From NCBI GenBank assembly GCA_032622095.1, contig CP136061.1, positions 49,857,797 to 49,921,796 of the forward strand: 64,000 nt of DNA, in the 5' to 3' direction. The position numbers and the translations under genes were made by a program. Shown in pieces: positions 44,207 through 55,135 of this stretch. This DNA is from Siphonodentalium dalli (Eukaryota > Mollusca > Scaphopoda > Gadilida > Siphonodentaliidae). Every line of letters starts with the position of its first letter. Positions within the stretch are counted from its first letter, which is position 1. The notes beneath the pieces were generated by a model that worked only from the letters and a program-made list of their open reading frames with translations, was not told the origin of the DNA and searched no databases.

Positions 44207-45676
44207 TTACTCGTAGGATTTATGAACCCACATCCTGCAGGTGGCACCCCTTGGCCAGAATCGGTGCCCGAGAACATAGTCGAGATCATCATCACATATG
44301 TTTATGCGAGCACAGTTGCCCCTCAGCATTCGCAAAACCGTGAATCGAGCTTCTTTATAAATAAGGTGCTTCTTAATGTCATGGATGGTAACTGAGTCAG
44401 CAAATCCTCCAAGGTACACTTGCGAAGTTTTAATCGGCCTGTCATGCTTATGAAAGAAATAGTCGTCCTGTGAATCAACTGCTGATCGAGTAGGTGTCTG
44501 ACGGGTGTGCTTGTCTTCGTGTAACGGGACTTCTGAATGATAGCTCACGTCATTTGGTTTACTGGACTGTCTGGAATGCGAACTTCTGTCAGAATGAGCA
44601 TCGCTCTCGTCCGGATAACAATCATCTGTAGCGCATTTCATCATTTCATTTAATGTTTCTGCGATATTTCGCTGTGTATTGGATACATCTGCCATGGATT
44701 GACCCACACACTCTACGAATTGTTGAAGATTGTTTGTCACTTGTGTTGTAAAGTTGCGGAATTCATCCTTCATAGCATTTACATTGTGTTTGATCGTTTC
44801 ATTTATCATTTTATCACTCGAATTTGTTGGCTGAATGTGTTTTTTGTTAACAATGTCTCTAAATGTTGCTAGTTGTCCTTCGAAACTCTTTTGCTTCTTG
44901 TCAAACTCGTCGAGACCTTGCACTACACCACACATATCGCGTTTAACGTCTGCTATCTCACTTTTAAGTTGCTTCGCGCCCGAATATTTGTCATCTTGTA
45001 TACGTTCCACTGTCATTATTTCTTGATTCAGTTTTTCATCCAAACTTTTTATTTTCTTGTCCATAAGAGAGAAATTCGTTTTTAGCTGCTCAACGTCTTT
45101 AATTATACCGAGTTTTTCTTCAATTTTGTCCAGCCGTGCTTCTAAATGCTTCACTGATGTGTCAATATTTGGAATCCGTTCATTAAAGTCTTTGTGAAAT
45201 GATTCGTTCTCAGTTTTTATCAGAGAAATGTCTCGTAGTATTTTAATGATTGAGTTATTTATATTTACAGTTGAATCCTCATCATCATTGATCATACCAG
45301 AAACGGATGGTCGACTGATGCTTTTATTATGTTTTCCACTTTTACTAATAATTTCACCAAGCGTATCTGTATCCTTGTCGATCATGAATTTCATTAACCT
45401 GTAAATGTCAACAGCCATCCTCATATTCCTACTGTTTTTATCAATTGCATGGTCTCCTGTTAGATTTCGAACAACCCGTTGCTTCATTGACGCAGATGAC
45501 TCATATGGAAAGACATCATCAGATTTCACATGCATGAATACATTTTCGCGCAATGTTTCTAGAAGTTTATCCTGATTTCCGACAAAGTCTATGATAGTCC
45601 CAGTAAAAATATCTTGTGTTGTCGAATTGATGAATTTTATAACGGAATGAAGGTTGTTTATGGTTCTGTTGTTGTC
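44207..45676 (-). pseudogene. LINE-A ORF1, C-terminal major part
   Basis: The frame is open from 45676 to the stop at 44207 (about 489 codons). It starts after the LINE-B junction with residues NRTINNLHSVIKFINSTT. The middle has heptad-like charged and Leu-rich stretches (LEARLDKIEEKLGIIKD, LDEKLNQEIM), indicating a coiled coil. The last ~75 residues (VYLGGFADSVTIHDIKKHL ... CRMWVHKSYE) look like a compact RNA-binding C-terminal domain of LINE ORF1 proteins. Internal ATGs exist, but the true start is the ATG at 47059 beyond the LINE-B insertion. It lies 5' of ORF2 on the same strand. Confidence 0.7.
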
Positions 45677-45904
45677 CTATGGCTTAAAAGTTAAAGTTGA
45701 TTGTTTATTTGCAAAGCCAACATTTAAGTTGGAACATAGCCAAACATATATACATATATACAAACACAACAATTTATACAAACAATTTATACGTTAACAA
45801 TTATCATATCATACTTCCGTAACAAATTCACCATAATATAATGACTATACACAGCACGTATACATACGATTCATAATTATGCAATTTCCAATTTATGGAT
45901 GTGT

Positions 45905-46032
45905 CTCATATTATATATATACATATATATATACATACATACATACATATACATACATATATATATATATATACAGATTGTATACAAACATGCATACACA
46001 TACATATACACATACATATATATATATATAAT
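45905..46032. repeat. (TA)n/(ACAT)n microsatellite in LINE-B 3'UTR
   Basis: Alternating ATATAT, ACATACAT and ATACAT runs extend over ~125 bp. They lie between the LINE-B stop codon and its AATAAA and are probably unstable in length. Confidence 0.85.
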
Positions 46033-46055
46033 TCATCTGTATATCTAATAGTATA

Positions 46056-46952
46056 TTAAGAAATCTTTTTCAATGCCAATTTAATAAATATGCTCAGTCT
46101 TTTCAGAACGCTCATGTTTTCAAGAGAAAGTAGTCCATGGAATTTATTGCGGTTCGGATTATCCCAGTAATATTTTGGAATATATAATTCGCGTAAGTTT
46201 TTCAGCTCTTGGCATATGATCATAAAATGGTACTCATCACATGGGCTATTGCTGCACAAAACACAGTTTAAATCATTATTATCTTTTCCTTTCGTCCATC
46301 TATTTTTTTCAACTGGCAATTTATGGTTTGATGTTCGTATTTTCAGTAAGAAGTTAGATAAATGGGCTGGCAAATATACTAGATATCTATTCATTTTAAT
46401 CGAGTTCTTTATGTTGCTGTAGAATATAGCTCTGGTAGATGAGGACGACTTCAGACTGTCGAAAAGATTACGTTCATAATTTTCAATCAGATTACTTTTT
46501 ATGTATCTTAACGCTGTTTTGCTTAGCGATGACTGACTTGACCAAATGTGGTCCATGTTTACTTCGTGAAGGATCCCTTCCACAAATCTAATCCATTTGA
46601 TCTTGTCTTGCAATAAGATATCGTCTTCATGTACATACCTCAATAAAAGAAATATGTTCTTTGCTAGTTCTGACCCACCATGACTCACTAGCTTTGACCA
46701 ATACGATAGCGCTCTGTATTTTATTTCTATTAATATCGGATGCCTTCCAAGTTCTGCATATACCATATAATTAGGTGTACTCGATTTCATTGAAGTTATT
46801 ATTTTACAAAACTTAAGGTGGAGCGTCTCTAGGGCCTGTATTCTTTCGAAACACCAGACCTCACTTCCGTATAGCATAATTGGCAGAATCATACAATCAA
46901 ATAGTTTCAGCGAAATATCGATAGGTAACTTGAGTTTGCGAATTTTGTTCAA
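46056..46952 (-). pseudogene. LINE-B ORF2 C-terminal fragment
   Basis: It encodes 298 residues from KIRKLKLPIDISLKLFDC to LKKIS. It is collinear with residues of LINE-C at 52594-53508: both share LPIMLYGSEVWCFE / LPVLNYGSEIWCFE, NYMVYAELGRHP / NYMVYGELGRHP and a C-terminal CVLC...C.EYH..I.C zinc-knuckle-like motif. The endonuclease and RT core are missing through 5' truncation. The remaining frame is open, so the insertion is fairly recent. Confidence 0.8.
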
Positions 46953-46957
46953 TAAAC

Positions 46958-47059
46958 AATACGTGTATATTGCTGAGATTCTATGCTGTCATACCACGTA
47001 GAAAGGCATTCGTCCAGTGGTCGCTGGTCATTAACACTCATAGTACTGTTATCTCCCAT
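46958..47059 (-). pseudogene. LINE-A ORF1, N-terminal piece separated by LINE-B
   Basis: ATG at 47059 (minus) opens MGDNSTMSVNDQRPLDE, then CLSTWYDSIESQQYTRI, and meets LINE-B sequence at about 46958. It sits in exactly the position and strand expected for the missing start of LINE-A ORF1, whose remainder resumes at 45676 without its own start. The exact breakpoint and target duplication could not be fixed. Confidence 0.55.
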
Positions 47060-47060
47060 T

Positions 47061-48281
47061 GTCAGTTATTTATAATTGATTAACAGCGTGATAAAGCGAC
47101 AACTAATTATCTCGTAGGGGAATTCCCTGGTGTCCAGTGACAAGTCTAGTACTCGTGGTACTCATGCGTGAAATTTTCACACGGCGAGAGGTACAATTAT
47201 GTGGACGTACATGGTGAGTACAGTTCACGGGTAGACAGGAGTCGGGTCGGGAAACATGGCGACTATATCAAAAATCAATGTATGACATCGAATACTTGGA
47301 CAGAACAAATGTTTTTCTACCACCTTTCGAGAATCCAACGCCGATCATTCCAAATTCCATCACAATATGAAACACGAGAAACATCACAATAAGGCTCCGT
47401 TCATCATATAACTATACCACTGCCCATTTTGAGAAATAAAACGATAATTTGCGGAGCACAAAATAATCTGACTTTTGTTTACACCGGAAGACTTACAAAT
47501 TATCTTTCTTTTTATTTGGAATTGACATAGCTTGTCACAAACCAAAAATCATCATTATTGACATAATAATGTAAAGGACAATAAACGAAATTGAAATTCC
47601 CAACTACACCTTTTACCGGACTCGGCCTCCGGGTCGCAGTTGGACTTTTAAATCCGTCCCAAAAATTCCCATTTCTATAAATAAAACCACCAGCGCCCAG
47701 GCGAAACAGGAATATCTACATTAGTATACACGCGGAGCACGAAATGAGTCGCTGTACCTTTAAATGAAGAGTGTGGTACAAACCAATGAAACTGACGCAC
47801 TATCCGTTGTGGCGGTCATGTCATCGCGGCTATATAACATGCGGATAATTTTATGTCGTATGATTCTAAACGTGGCGCTAACTTTATTCATAAGTTGTGC
47901 GATAGAAAAAACGGGGACCATATATACTTTGCTCACGCAGTTCTTACATGTGTGCGTATTGAGTATGACGCGCAATGTACATATGCACATTGTACACAAC
48001 GGACAATATATTATTTCTCGGCAAATGTCGGGATTCTGTCGAACCTTCGTGGTGCCTTGGAACGATTTATCAGTGCTGTTTTCTTCTGATGTTGCATTGT
48101 TTCGATTATACCAGTGAATTACTTCCGGTTAAGATGGCGGACAGGCGAGTCGTGTTTTCATTCAACTCCAAATAAAGCGAAATTTGTCTAATAATTAAAT
48201 AACTCATTACATCCGATCAGCGGAATATAAGTGAAGTGGACCCTATTCTCCAATATACATGTGTGTTGTGACAAATTCACT
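47061..48281. other. Spacer between LINE-A and LINE-C (likely LINE 5'UTR sequence)
   Basis: No gene is recognised. GC content is higher than the background, and AAGATGGCGGACAGGCGAG near 48132 is the kind of sequence often seen in 5'UTRs of non-LTR elements. Parts probably belong to the 5'UTRs of LINE-A (left) and LINE-C (right), but the borders are not visible. Open frames at 47168-47392 and 47764-48175 lack motifs. Confidence 0.35.
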
Positions 48282-49738
48282 ATGCCGGATTCATTCAAAA
48301 TGGACTTAACACTTTGCTTCGGTCGAGGTATGTTCAGAAGAATTTCTCACCTTAATATCGTAAAAACTTGGCAGAAGTGATAGACGTGGACGACATTTCG
48401 GCCGTTCAGTTCACGAGAGATAAGTGTCTTATAACCGTCGAACACGAAAATGCAAAAAACATTCTCATGAACAATGGCTTGCATATTCTGGGCAGATTTG
48501 TTCGATTGTTCGATTGCGAAGGCAAATCTAGTCACGTGACTATTCTATATGCGCCTGTTCAGATGCCAGACGACCCCCTGATTGCAGCTTTTTCCCAATA
48601 TGGCAAGATTGTCGAAGATTCTTACAAAAGGGCCACAATCGGTGACACCAAGATTCCAACTGGGACCAGGTATTTACAAATAACCGATTGTGATGAACTG
48701 CCAAGTACATTGAAAGTTGATGAACATGAGCTCATATTACTGTCAGACAAAGCTAAATCTGACTGTCCCAAATGCGGACAAATGCATTCCAGGTGGGAAA
48801 GGTGCGAGTTCACGAATAGGAACTCTTGTGGGCGATGTCTCAGCAATGAACACAGCTCACTTCAGTGTACTTCGAAGGCCATCAGATGTCGAGAGTGTCT
48901 GCTATTCGGTCACCGCCGCGGGTCAATCCAGTATCCCAAGCGCGCTACATAATTCAGTCATAAACCGAGCAGGCCTAATGAGAGGTGCGATAATTCGGAC
49001 TCGAATAAGGACACAGATGATTTCGTTCTTGTCGACGACGCAGGTAGTACGCCCGAAGAGCCCGATAAGACGCCAATCAACGACACCGATCAAGCATCGA
49101 CTCCCAATCCGGAAAAGGGTGTAAACATTGACTCAATCCTCCTTGGTGCGAGTAACTGTTATAATTTGCCATTACACGATCCCAAGCTAAAAGTGTTCAA
49201 TAAGTCAGGTGCATCAATTGGCAATGTTAAAGAACTACTCCAGTGTATAAGAGAGGACAATAGTGTATCCGTGAGTTCCATTCAGCAAGTAACTGTTCAC
49301 CTTGGTAATAACGACATACTGCACAGCGACATTGACTATGATCTTGTCGTGCAAACCTTCGGCGAAGGCTTGGATATAATCAGACACGAATTCCCAACAG
49401 CAGTTGTTAATTTGTGCACGGTCCGACCTCGTAAAGGGAGAGGAATCAGAATACAAGAGTTCAACGAGACAGCTTACAAACTAACTAAATTTATAGAAAA
49501 GCTCTGCAAAAGGAAGGTCTGTCTGACATATGTAGACACTATGCACCTTTACTGGAACACAGAAGGGTTCGTGATTCGCTCCCTCTTTAAGGCAGACGAC
49601 CATTCTGGGCTACACTTAAGTCCCGAAGGCAAAAGGGAGATAGCTTCTTCAATCGAATTCGAGACAGCAGAGAGCAGGAAACGCACTAGAAGCGCCAATA
49701 CACCACCGGAACCAACGAACAGCGCCAAATTCGAATGA
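48282..49738 (+). pseudogene. LINE-C ORF1: zinc knuckles plus SGNH/esterase-like domain
   Basis: ATG at 48282 starts MPDSFKMDLTLCFGRG. The frame must shift near 48360 to enter the main frame (AEVIDVDDISAVQF...), and an in-frame TAA sits at 48950-48952. The middle has three Cys-rich knuckles: CPKCGQMHSRWERC, CGRCLSNEHSSLQC and CRECLLFGH, for RNA binding. The second half is SGNH-hydrolase-like: LLGASN (block I), VHLGNND (block III) and SGLHLSPEGKR (block V). Both the GDS-type Asp and the DxxH-type Asp appear substituted (GAS, SGLH), so catalysis is doubtful. Esterase-containing ORF1 is known from CR1-group LINEs. Confidence 0.75.
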
Positions 49739-52700
49739 TTGTCAAAATCACGGGCATCGTGGAGTGGTTGTTCTACGAAACAATGTTCAATCTCACTAAA
49801 ACAGAGTCCCAATGATTCTGATTCAAATTGTGTATTTAATGATGTTATTGCTAATATTCATGACTCATTTTATTCTAATTGTATGTATGCGTCTAATGAT
49901 ACTGTACGCGCATCCGCTATTAGTTCACAAAACACTCGGTGTGATAATATGCCTATGTCAGATGTGGGCGATTTACTCACACACACGAAACCGACGCTTT
50001 CGTTAGATAATTCTTCTTGCATATCCAATGAAGCTACATGTAATACAATTAAAATGCTTGCGCTGAACGTCTGTGGTTTAGAAAAGCGATTGGATTATCC
50101 AGATTGTATACATATGATTGATAAGTATGACGTCATATGTTTTTCAGAAACAAAGGCATTCATAGAAGACTGTATAGTCATACCTAATTTCAAAGTTTAT
50201 GCGGCGAAAGGAAGAAAGATATGAAGTGGTAAACGATGTGGTGGAATAATCATAGCAATAAAATCACATCTAAAATATAACGTCGAACACATTCAAAGTG
50301 ACATGAAGCATGTAGCATGGATCAAAATTGTTGACCGAACTTTATCAATATTAATTGGTGCAGTATATATCCCACCGTCAGGGACTAGATACTCAGACGA
50401 TGACTGGCATCTATATATTAAACGCGACCTACGAAAAATCCACAAATTTTCTGATATGGTTCTTCTGATGGGTGATTTCAACGCCCGAACGAAATGTCTC
50501 AATGATGCACTTGATTTAGATCCCGAAGATTTGGAAACCGCGACAACAATTAATTGTGAACTGATGTCTGATTTATTATATGATGAGACAAATTTTATAG
50601 CTGAGACGGAGATACCATCTCGCTACTCACAAGATGTCGGAAATGCGAACAGTTATGGTTACAAACTTATACATTTATGTCAGTTTAATGATATGCGTAT
50701 CATTAACGGTCGCTTTGGAGAGGATAAGGGCACTGGGCGCTTGACGGGTAGTGACCGCAGTGTGGTAGATTACGCCGTTGGTTGTAAACGACTTTTAAAA
50801 TCATTGGAAAATTTCAGGGTAAACGAATTCTCCTCACTATATTCCGACGTCCACCAAGGTACATGTATACACGTCGAAATAAAATTCCGAAACATACATG
50901 AATACGAACCAAGCCCAAATATGCACGCACAACACGAAAAGACGGCCCAAGTAAAGCCTAAGCGATGGAAACCTGAACTCGCACGCACTTTTTCTGACAA
51001 TGTAGACAAGACTGAAATAGCAGCGGTAAAGGCCTCGTTGGAACAATCATCAAGTCGACAAAACGCCAATCGTGACATTATCGAAGATGCCTGCAAGTCC
51101 ATTTCAATGATATTAGTAAATTCCGCAAAAGATACGTTCGGCCTATCTAAGGGGAGTAACCCTATATCGAAAAACGCGAAAAAACAAACCAGCCGTGGTT
51201 TGACTCCGAGTGCTAAGAAAAGCGGAAAGCAATGCACAAAGCCAGAGTATATTACCATCACAACAAGACTTCACGCAATAAGGAGTGTCTCAATAGAATA
51301 TAGGAAAACAATGGACCGTAGAATTAAAGAAACGAAAACAAGTAATATAACTTAATTGAGAAAGTCTTTGAGTAAATCTGGTAAACGTTTTTGGGATAAG
51401 CTCAAAGAACAAACTGAGAGGAACAATGCGAGCGATGAGAAATCTCGTAAGCCAAGTTTGGAATCCTTTGTTGAACATTTTAAAGAACTAAATGAAACGT
51501 CCGATGATGACAATAATCTGAAACCAATAATCGACGAAATATTCGATGAAAAATGGGAATCTAACATTAATGCCGAGATAACTGAGGCAGAAATAGAAGA
51601 CGCGATAAATAATTTGAAGAACAATAAAGCAGCTGGTATCGACCTAATACAAAATTAGTATATGAAAACAACAGTGGATCACATGATTATTTAATCTGAT
51701 CCTCGATACTGGGTACTTCCCCCAAGATTGGGCGTCGGGGGTTATCAACCCAATTTACAAAAAATCAGGCAACATATCATGTACAGATTCGTATCGAGGT
51801 ATAACATTACTTAGTTGTTTCGCTAAATTATTCACATCTATCCTCAATAAGAGATTATCCGCCCTGTCAGACGAAGGAAACCTAATCGGAGATAACCAAA
51901 CTGGGTTTAGAAAGAAACATTCCACGACTGATAACATATTCATTCTTTACCACATTATAGACTTATACATGTCAAGAGGAAAAAAACTTTATTGCACATT
52001 TATAGACTTCAAAAAGGCATTTGATACCATATGGAGAGAAGCATTATATTTTTAAATACTCAAAAAGGATATTAATGGAAAGATTTTCAACGTAATTCGG
52101 GACATGTACACGCAAATTAAATGTTGCGTCAAAGACCGTAATAATCTTTCGGGATTCTTCGCCAGTAACGTAGGCCTTTTTCAAGGGGAGATATTGTCCC
52201 CTTTGCTGTTTTCCTTGTACGTTAATGGTCTGCAAAATTTCCTTAATGACTGCGCTATTAGCAATTTATGTTTATTGGACAATGTCGGTTCAGAAAATTA
52301 GGATTTTTCATCAAGCTATTATGCCTACTATACGCCGATGACACAGTTATTATGACTGAAAATCAAAACGACATGCATCGGGCACTCCAAGCATTTCACG
52401 ATTATGCCGAGGCATGGAACATGCAGGTTAACATATCGAAAACTAAAGTTGTGATATTTTGTAAGAAAATGCCAAAGAAAATGCCAGTGTTCTTCTACAA
52501 ATAATTCACAGTTAGAAGTAGAAAAAGAATTTAAATATCTCGGATTGGAACTCTTCTATAACGGCCGGTTTTGCCGAGCTATCAAACGAAACGGTGTTAT
52601 TTGGACGAAAGCCATGTACGGACAAAGTCAGAAAACTTGATATCCCAATAGACCTCATGTTAATGCTCTTTGACACACTGGTTTTACCAGTATTAAATTA

Positions 52701-53508
52701 TGGCAGTGAAATATGGTGTTTCGAATCTCACAAGTCCATTGAAACAATACACTTGAAATTCTGCAAATTCCTGCTAAATATGAAAGCCAGTACCCAAAAT
52801 TATATGGTCTATGGTGAGTTGGGAAGACACCCATTATCTGTGGAAATTAAATATAGGGCGCTGTCATATTGGTCCCGACTTATTTCCGAGGATGGATCCC
52901 AATTAGCGAAACAGATGTACCGCATTTCGTTAGAACTCTACAATAGTAACCCCGACAGTAATGTCTATCTTAAGTGGATACATTATATTGAAAACACACT
53001 TAGCGATGTCGGGTTTAACTATAAATGGTTATCACAGAATCCGCTATCAAAGAATGATATGATAGTTATCAAGCAGACACTAACCGACCAATTTTATCAA
53101 GAATGGGTTGGTTCCATGACTTCAAACCGCGGACATAACTACTTATCCCTGAAACATTACCCACAAATGAGCCGTTATCTCATTGAAATTCCATATCATC
53201 TGGCCGAATTCCTCATGAAAATTCGCACCTCGAACCACAGACTCCCGATTGAGAGGGGGAGGTGGAAAAATCAACCAAAACTAGAGAGACTATGCAACCT
53301 GTGCCAAATTGCTATTGGTGATGAATACCACTTGGTTATTCAATGCAAACAACTAGATAAAATTAGAGAGAAATTCATTCCTAAATATTACTGGGAGAAG
53401 CCGAACAGAGAGAAATTCTACCGATTAATATCTATTGAGAATATGACCATCCTAAAACGAGTTTGTATATTCCTGAAATGCGCATTCAAGGAACTAAGCT
53501 GTTTTTGA
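49739..53508 (+). pseudogene. LINE-C ORF2: endonuclease-reverse transcriptase, multiply broken
   Basis: It follows ORF1 directly and in the same frame after the TGA at 49736-49738. EEP motifs: LALNVCGLEKR, CFSETK, VYIPPSG, LMGDFNAR, SVVDYAVG and YSDVH. Stops interrupt it at 50222, 51353 and 51656. The RT continues in another frame from 51693 (DTGYFPQDWASGVINPIYKK, TFIDFKKAFDTIW), has a stop at 52053, then GEILSPLLFSLYVNG and, after a further shift, LLYADDTVIMT near 52320-52355. The C-terminal 304 codons (52594-53508) are open and end with a zinc-knuckle-like CNLC...C motif and FKELSCF. It is inactive. Confidence 0.8.
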
Positions 53509-53925
53509 TAACGGAATACCCACCGTGAGTAGTTACTAGATTGAAATTTGTATGAATGTCCATCATATAAATTCAACAACAGTTTGGACTTGTTTGTATT
53601 TGTCAGATGAATAATCACATAATTATGTCCACATATGCCCAAACATACATCGTACTGCCCGTGTCTCCTATGACAAATGAGGGAGATCGTATATTCTCCA
53701 CTCTACTCACTGAGGGGCTGACATCAGTGCGATGTATTCATAAATCTATAAATAGTATAGGTATATAACAGTATATAACATATGACGCATTCATACTTGT
53801 GTTGTGATAATGCGCGTGATTGGAACGCATCTGTATTCCTTCTGTATATTATGTATATAATTATGTTCTTTGTTTTGCCTGTTTCATGTTAAATTATGAC
53901 TTGGCAAATAAACTATTCAAAGCTT

Positions 53926-55135
53926 TATCAGCGCACATATGAGTGATACTGGAGCATGTAAAACTTATCTCTCCATGTTTTCCAGTTTTCAACGATTCTA
54001 TAACAGTGGCGATCTCGCTGGTTAGAATTTTTTTCGAGAACATGTTCACCTTTTAGTCTGGATGCATTGGGCTCGGGATATCTCGACGAATAGATCCTAC
54101 ATGTACCTCAGCTTCAAATAACTGGGCAGCATAAGTATTCAAAGAATACAGCTTTGGAATAGTTATGCCCGCCATCTAAAATGTCTATCGAACGTTTTTT
54201 GGTGTAATACTTTGACCTTCGAATTCCAACGTCGAACTTAGTTTCGAGCTCTTCGATTAATTAATCAATTTCCAAAAATGAAAACTCGTCGCTCGTTGAG
54301 ACCGTTACCAACTGATTGTGCATGTCACTTTCCTTATGGAGACATGTTTGCCTAGATGGTTGACGGAAAATTCACTTCGAAGCTCACTATTCAACACGGG
54401 AAGGAAACACTTCTGAGTGAACTTCTCAGTCGAGTATCAATCTACTTCGGTCTCTCTTTGGTTTTTGTGATACTTCCAGACTGATTTACAAAGCTTCGAG
54501 AATGTTTGTTGAATAATATTTTATTTCATGCATTCAAACCAAATCACGTATTGTTGCAATAGCTTAGGTAATAGTATGTTCGTTGTGTAGAATGAGTTAG
54601 TTGATTCGGCTGTCTCTGCGTGTGACCGCATCTCATTTGGATGCTTTTTGCTTCTTAGAGGCAGGTAATGTATACGTTCTTATATTGAGTTGTGTGTATA
54701 TATGGATTGGATGGGAACTATGAGAGCAATATATATAATTACGCATTTAAAACGTTGGTGCTGCTTGTCTTGCCATTCGTGGCTGCTTCCTTGTTATTTT
54801 AGTTCGAAAATCGTTCTGTCACAGTTATAAATGTTGGTTTTATTTTAAAGGTAGATATTTTTTTCTCTTAAGCGTTTTGTTTTGTAGTTGTTTCTTTCAG
54901 TGCCATACTCGCGAGTCAAATTTCTAAAGTTCCAGATAAGCATTCGTTTTGTTGTCTCCGGTATATCGGACAATGCAATGGTTGAAACACGCTGCTGCTT
55001 CAGAAGCTGATCAAATATCCAAGATCCGAGGTCGTACATGCTGGATACGTCGTAAGGATTGTCATTGGAAAATCAGGAATTCAGGCCGCAAAACAGGCGT
55101 TTGTGAATTAGGGTCGTTAGTGAGAGAGGATAGTA
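53926..55135. other. Spacer with a possible decayed coding stretch
   Basis: Minus-strand reading of about 54290-54120 gives LIEELETKFDVGIRR, then SKYYTKKRSIDILDGGHNY and FFEYLCCPVI, with an upstream in-frame stop. It looks protein-like, but I do not recognise the family; a transposon relic is likely. The rest is AT-rich with nothing recognised. Confidence 0.3.

Larger units (their letters stand above)
45690..46957 (-). mobile_element. LINE-B: 5'-truncated LINE inserted in LINE-A ORF1
   Basis: A 1.27-kb piece with the C-terminal ~300 codons of a LINE ORF2 (46056-46952), a 3'UTR full of TA/ACAT repeats (about 45905-46030) and a tail with CAAATAAAC (minus) near 45704-45709. That tail resembles the 3' end of LINE-C (GGCAAATAAACTATTCAA, 53904-53921). 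Both borders abut LINE-A ORF1, so LINE-B inserted into LINE-A in the same orientation. Confidence 0.75.
39991..47160 (-). mobile_element. LINE-A: near-complete non-LTR retrotransposon
   Basis: Read on the minus strand it has ORF1 (47059 to 44207, interrupted by LINE-B), ORF2 (about 44059 to 40570) and a ~0.57-kb 3'UTR ending with AATAAA (complement of 40000-40005) and a TA-rich tail next to the duplicated lectin intron. The 5' boundary is uncertain, placed near 47160 because ORF1 starts at 47059. The LINE encodes an RNA-binding ORF1 protein and an endonuclease/reverse transcriptase for target-primed insertion. Except for one frameshift in ORF2 and the nested LINE, it looks young. Confidence 0.8.
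48282..53925 (+). mobile_element. LINE-C: decayed non-LTR retrotransposon with esterase-type ORF1
   Basis: The order is ORF1 (48282-49738), ORF2 (49739-53508) and a 3'UTR ending near GGCAAATAAACTATTCAA (53904-53921). Zinc knuckles and an SGNH/esterase-like domain in ORF1 place it in the CR1/L2-related group. Frameshifts and at least four in-frame stops make it inactive. Its C-terminal region matches LINE-B and the 13.8-kb fragment, so all three are one family. Confidence 0.8.

Noticed and set aside
44835-45085. Plus-strand frames within LINE-A ORF1 region
   Set aside because: Antisense shadows of the long minus-strand ORF1.
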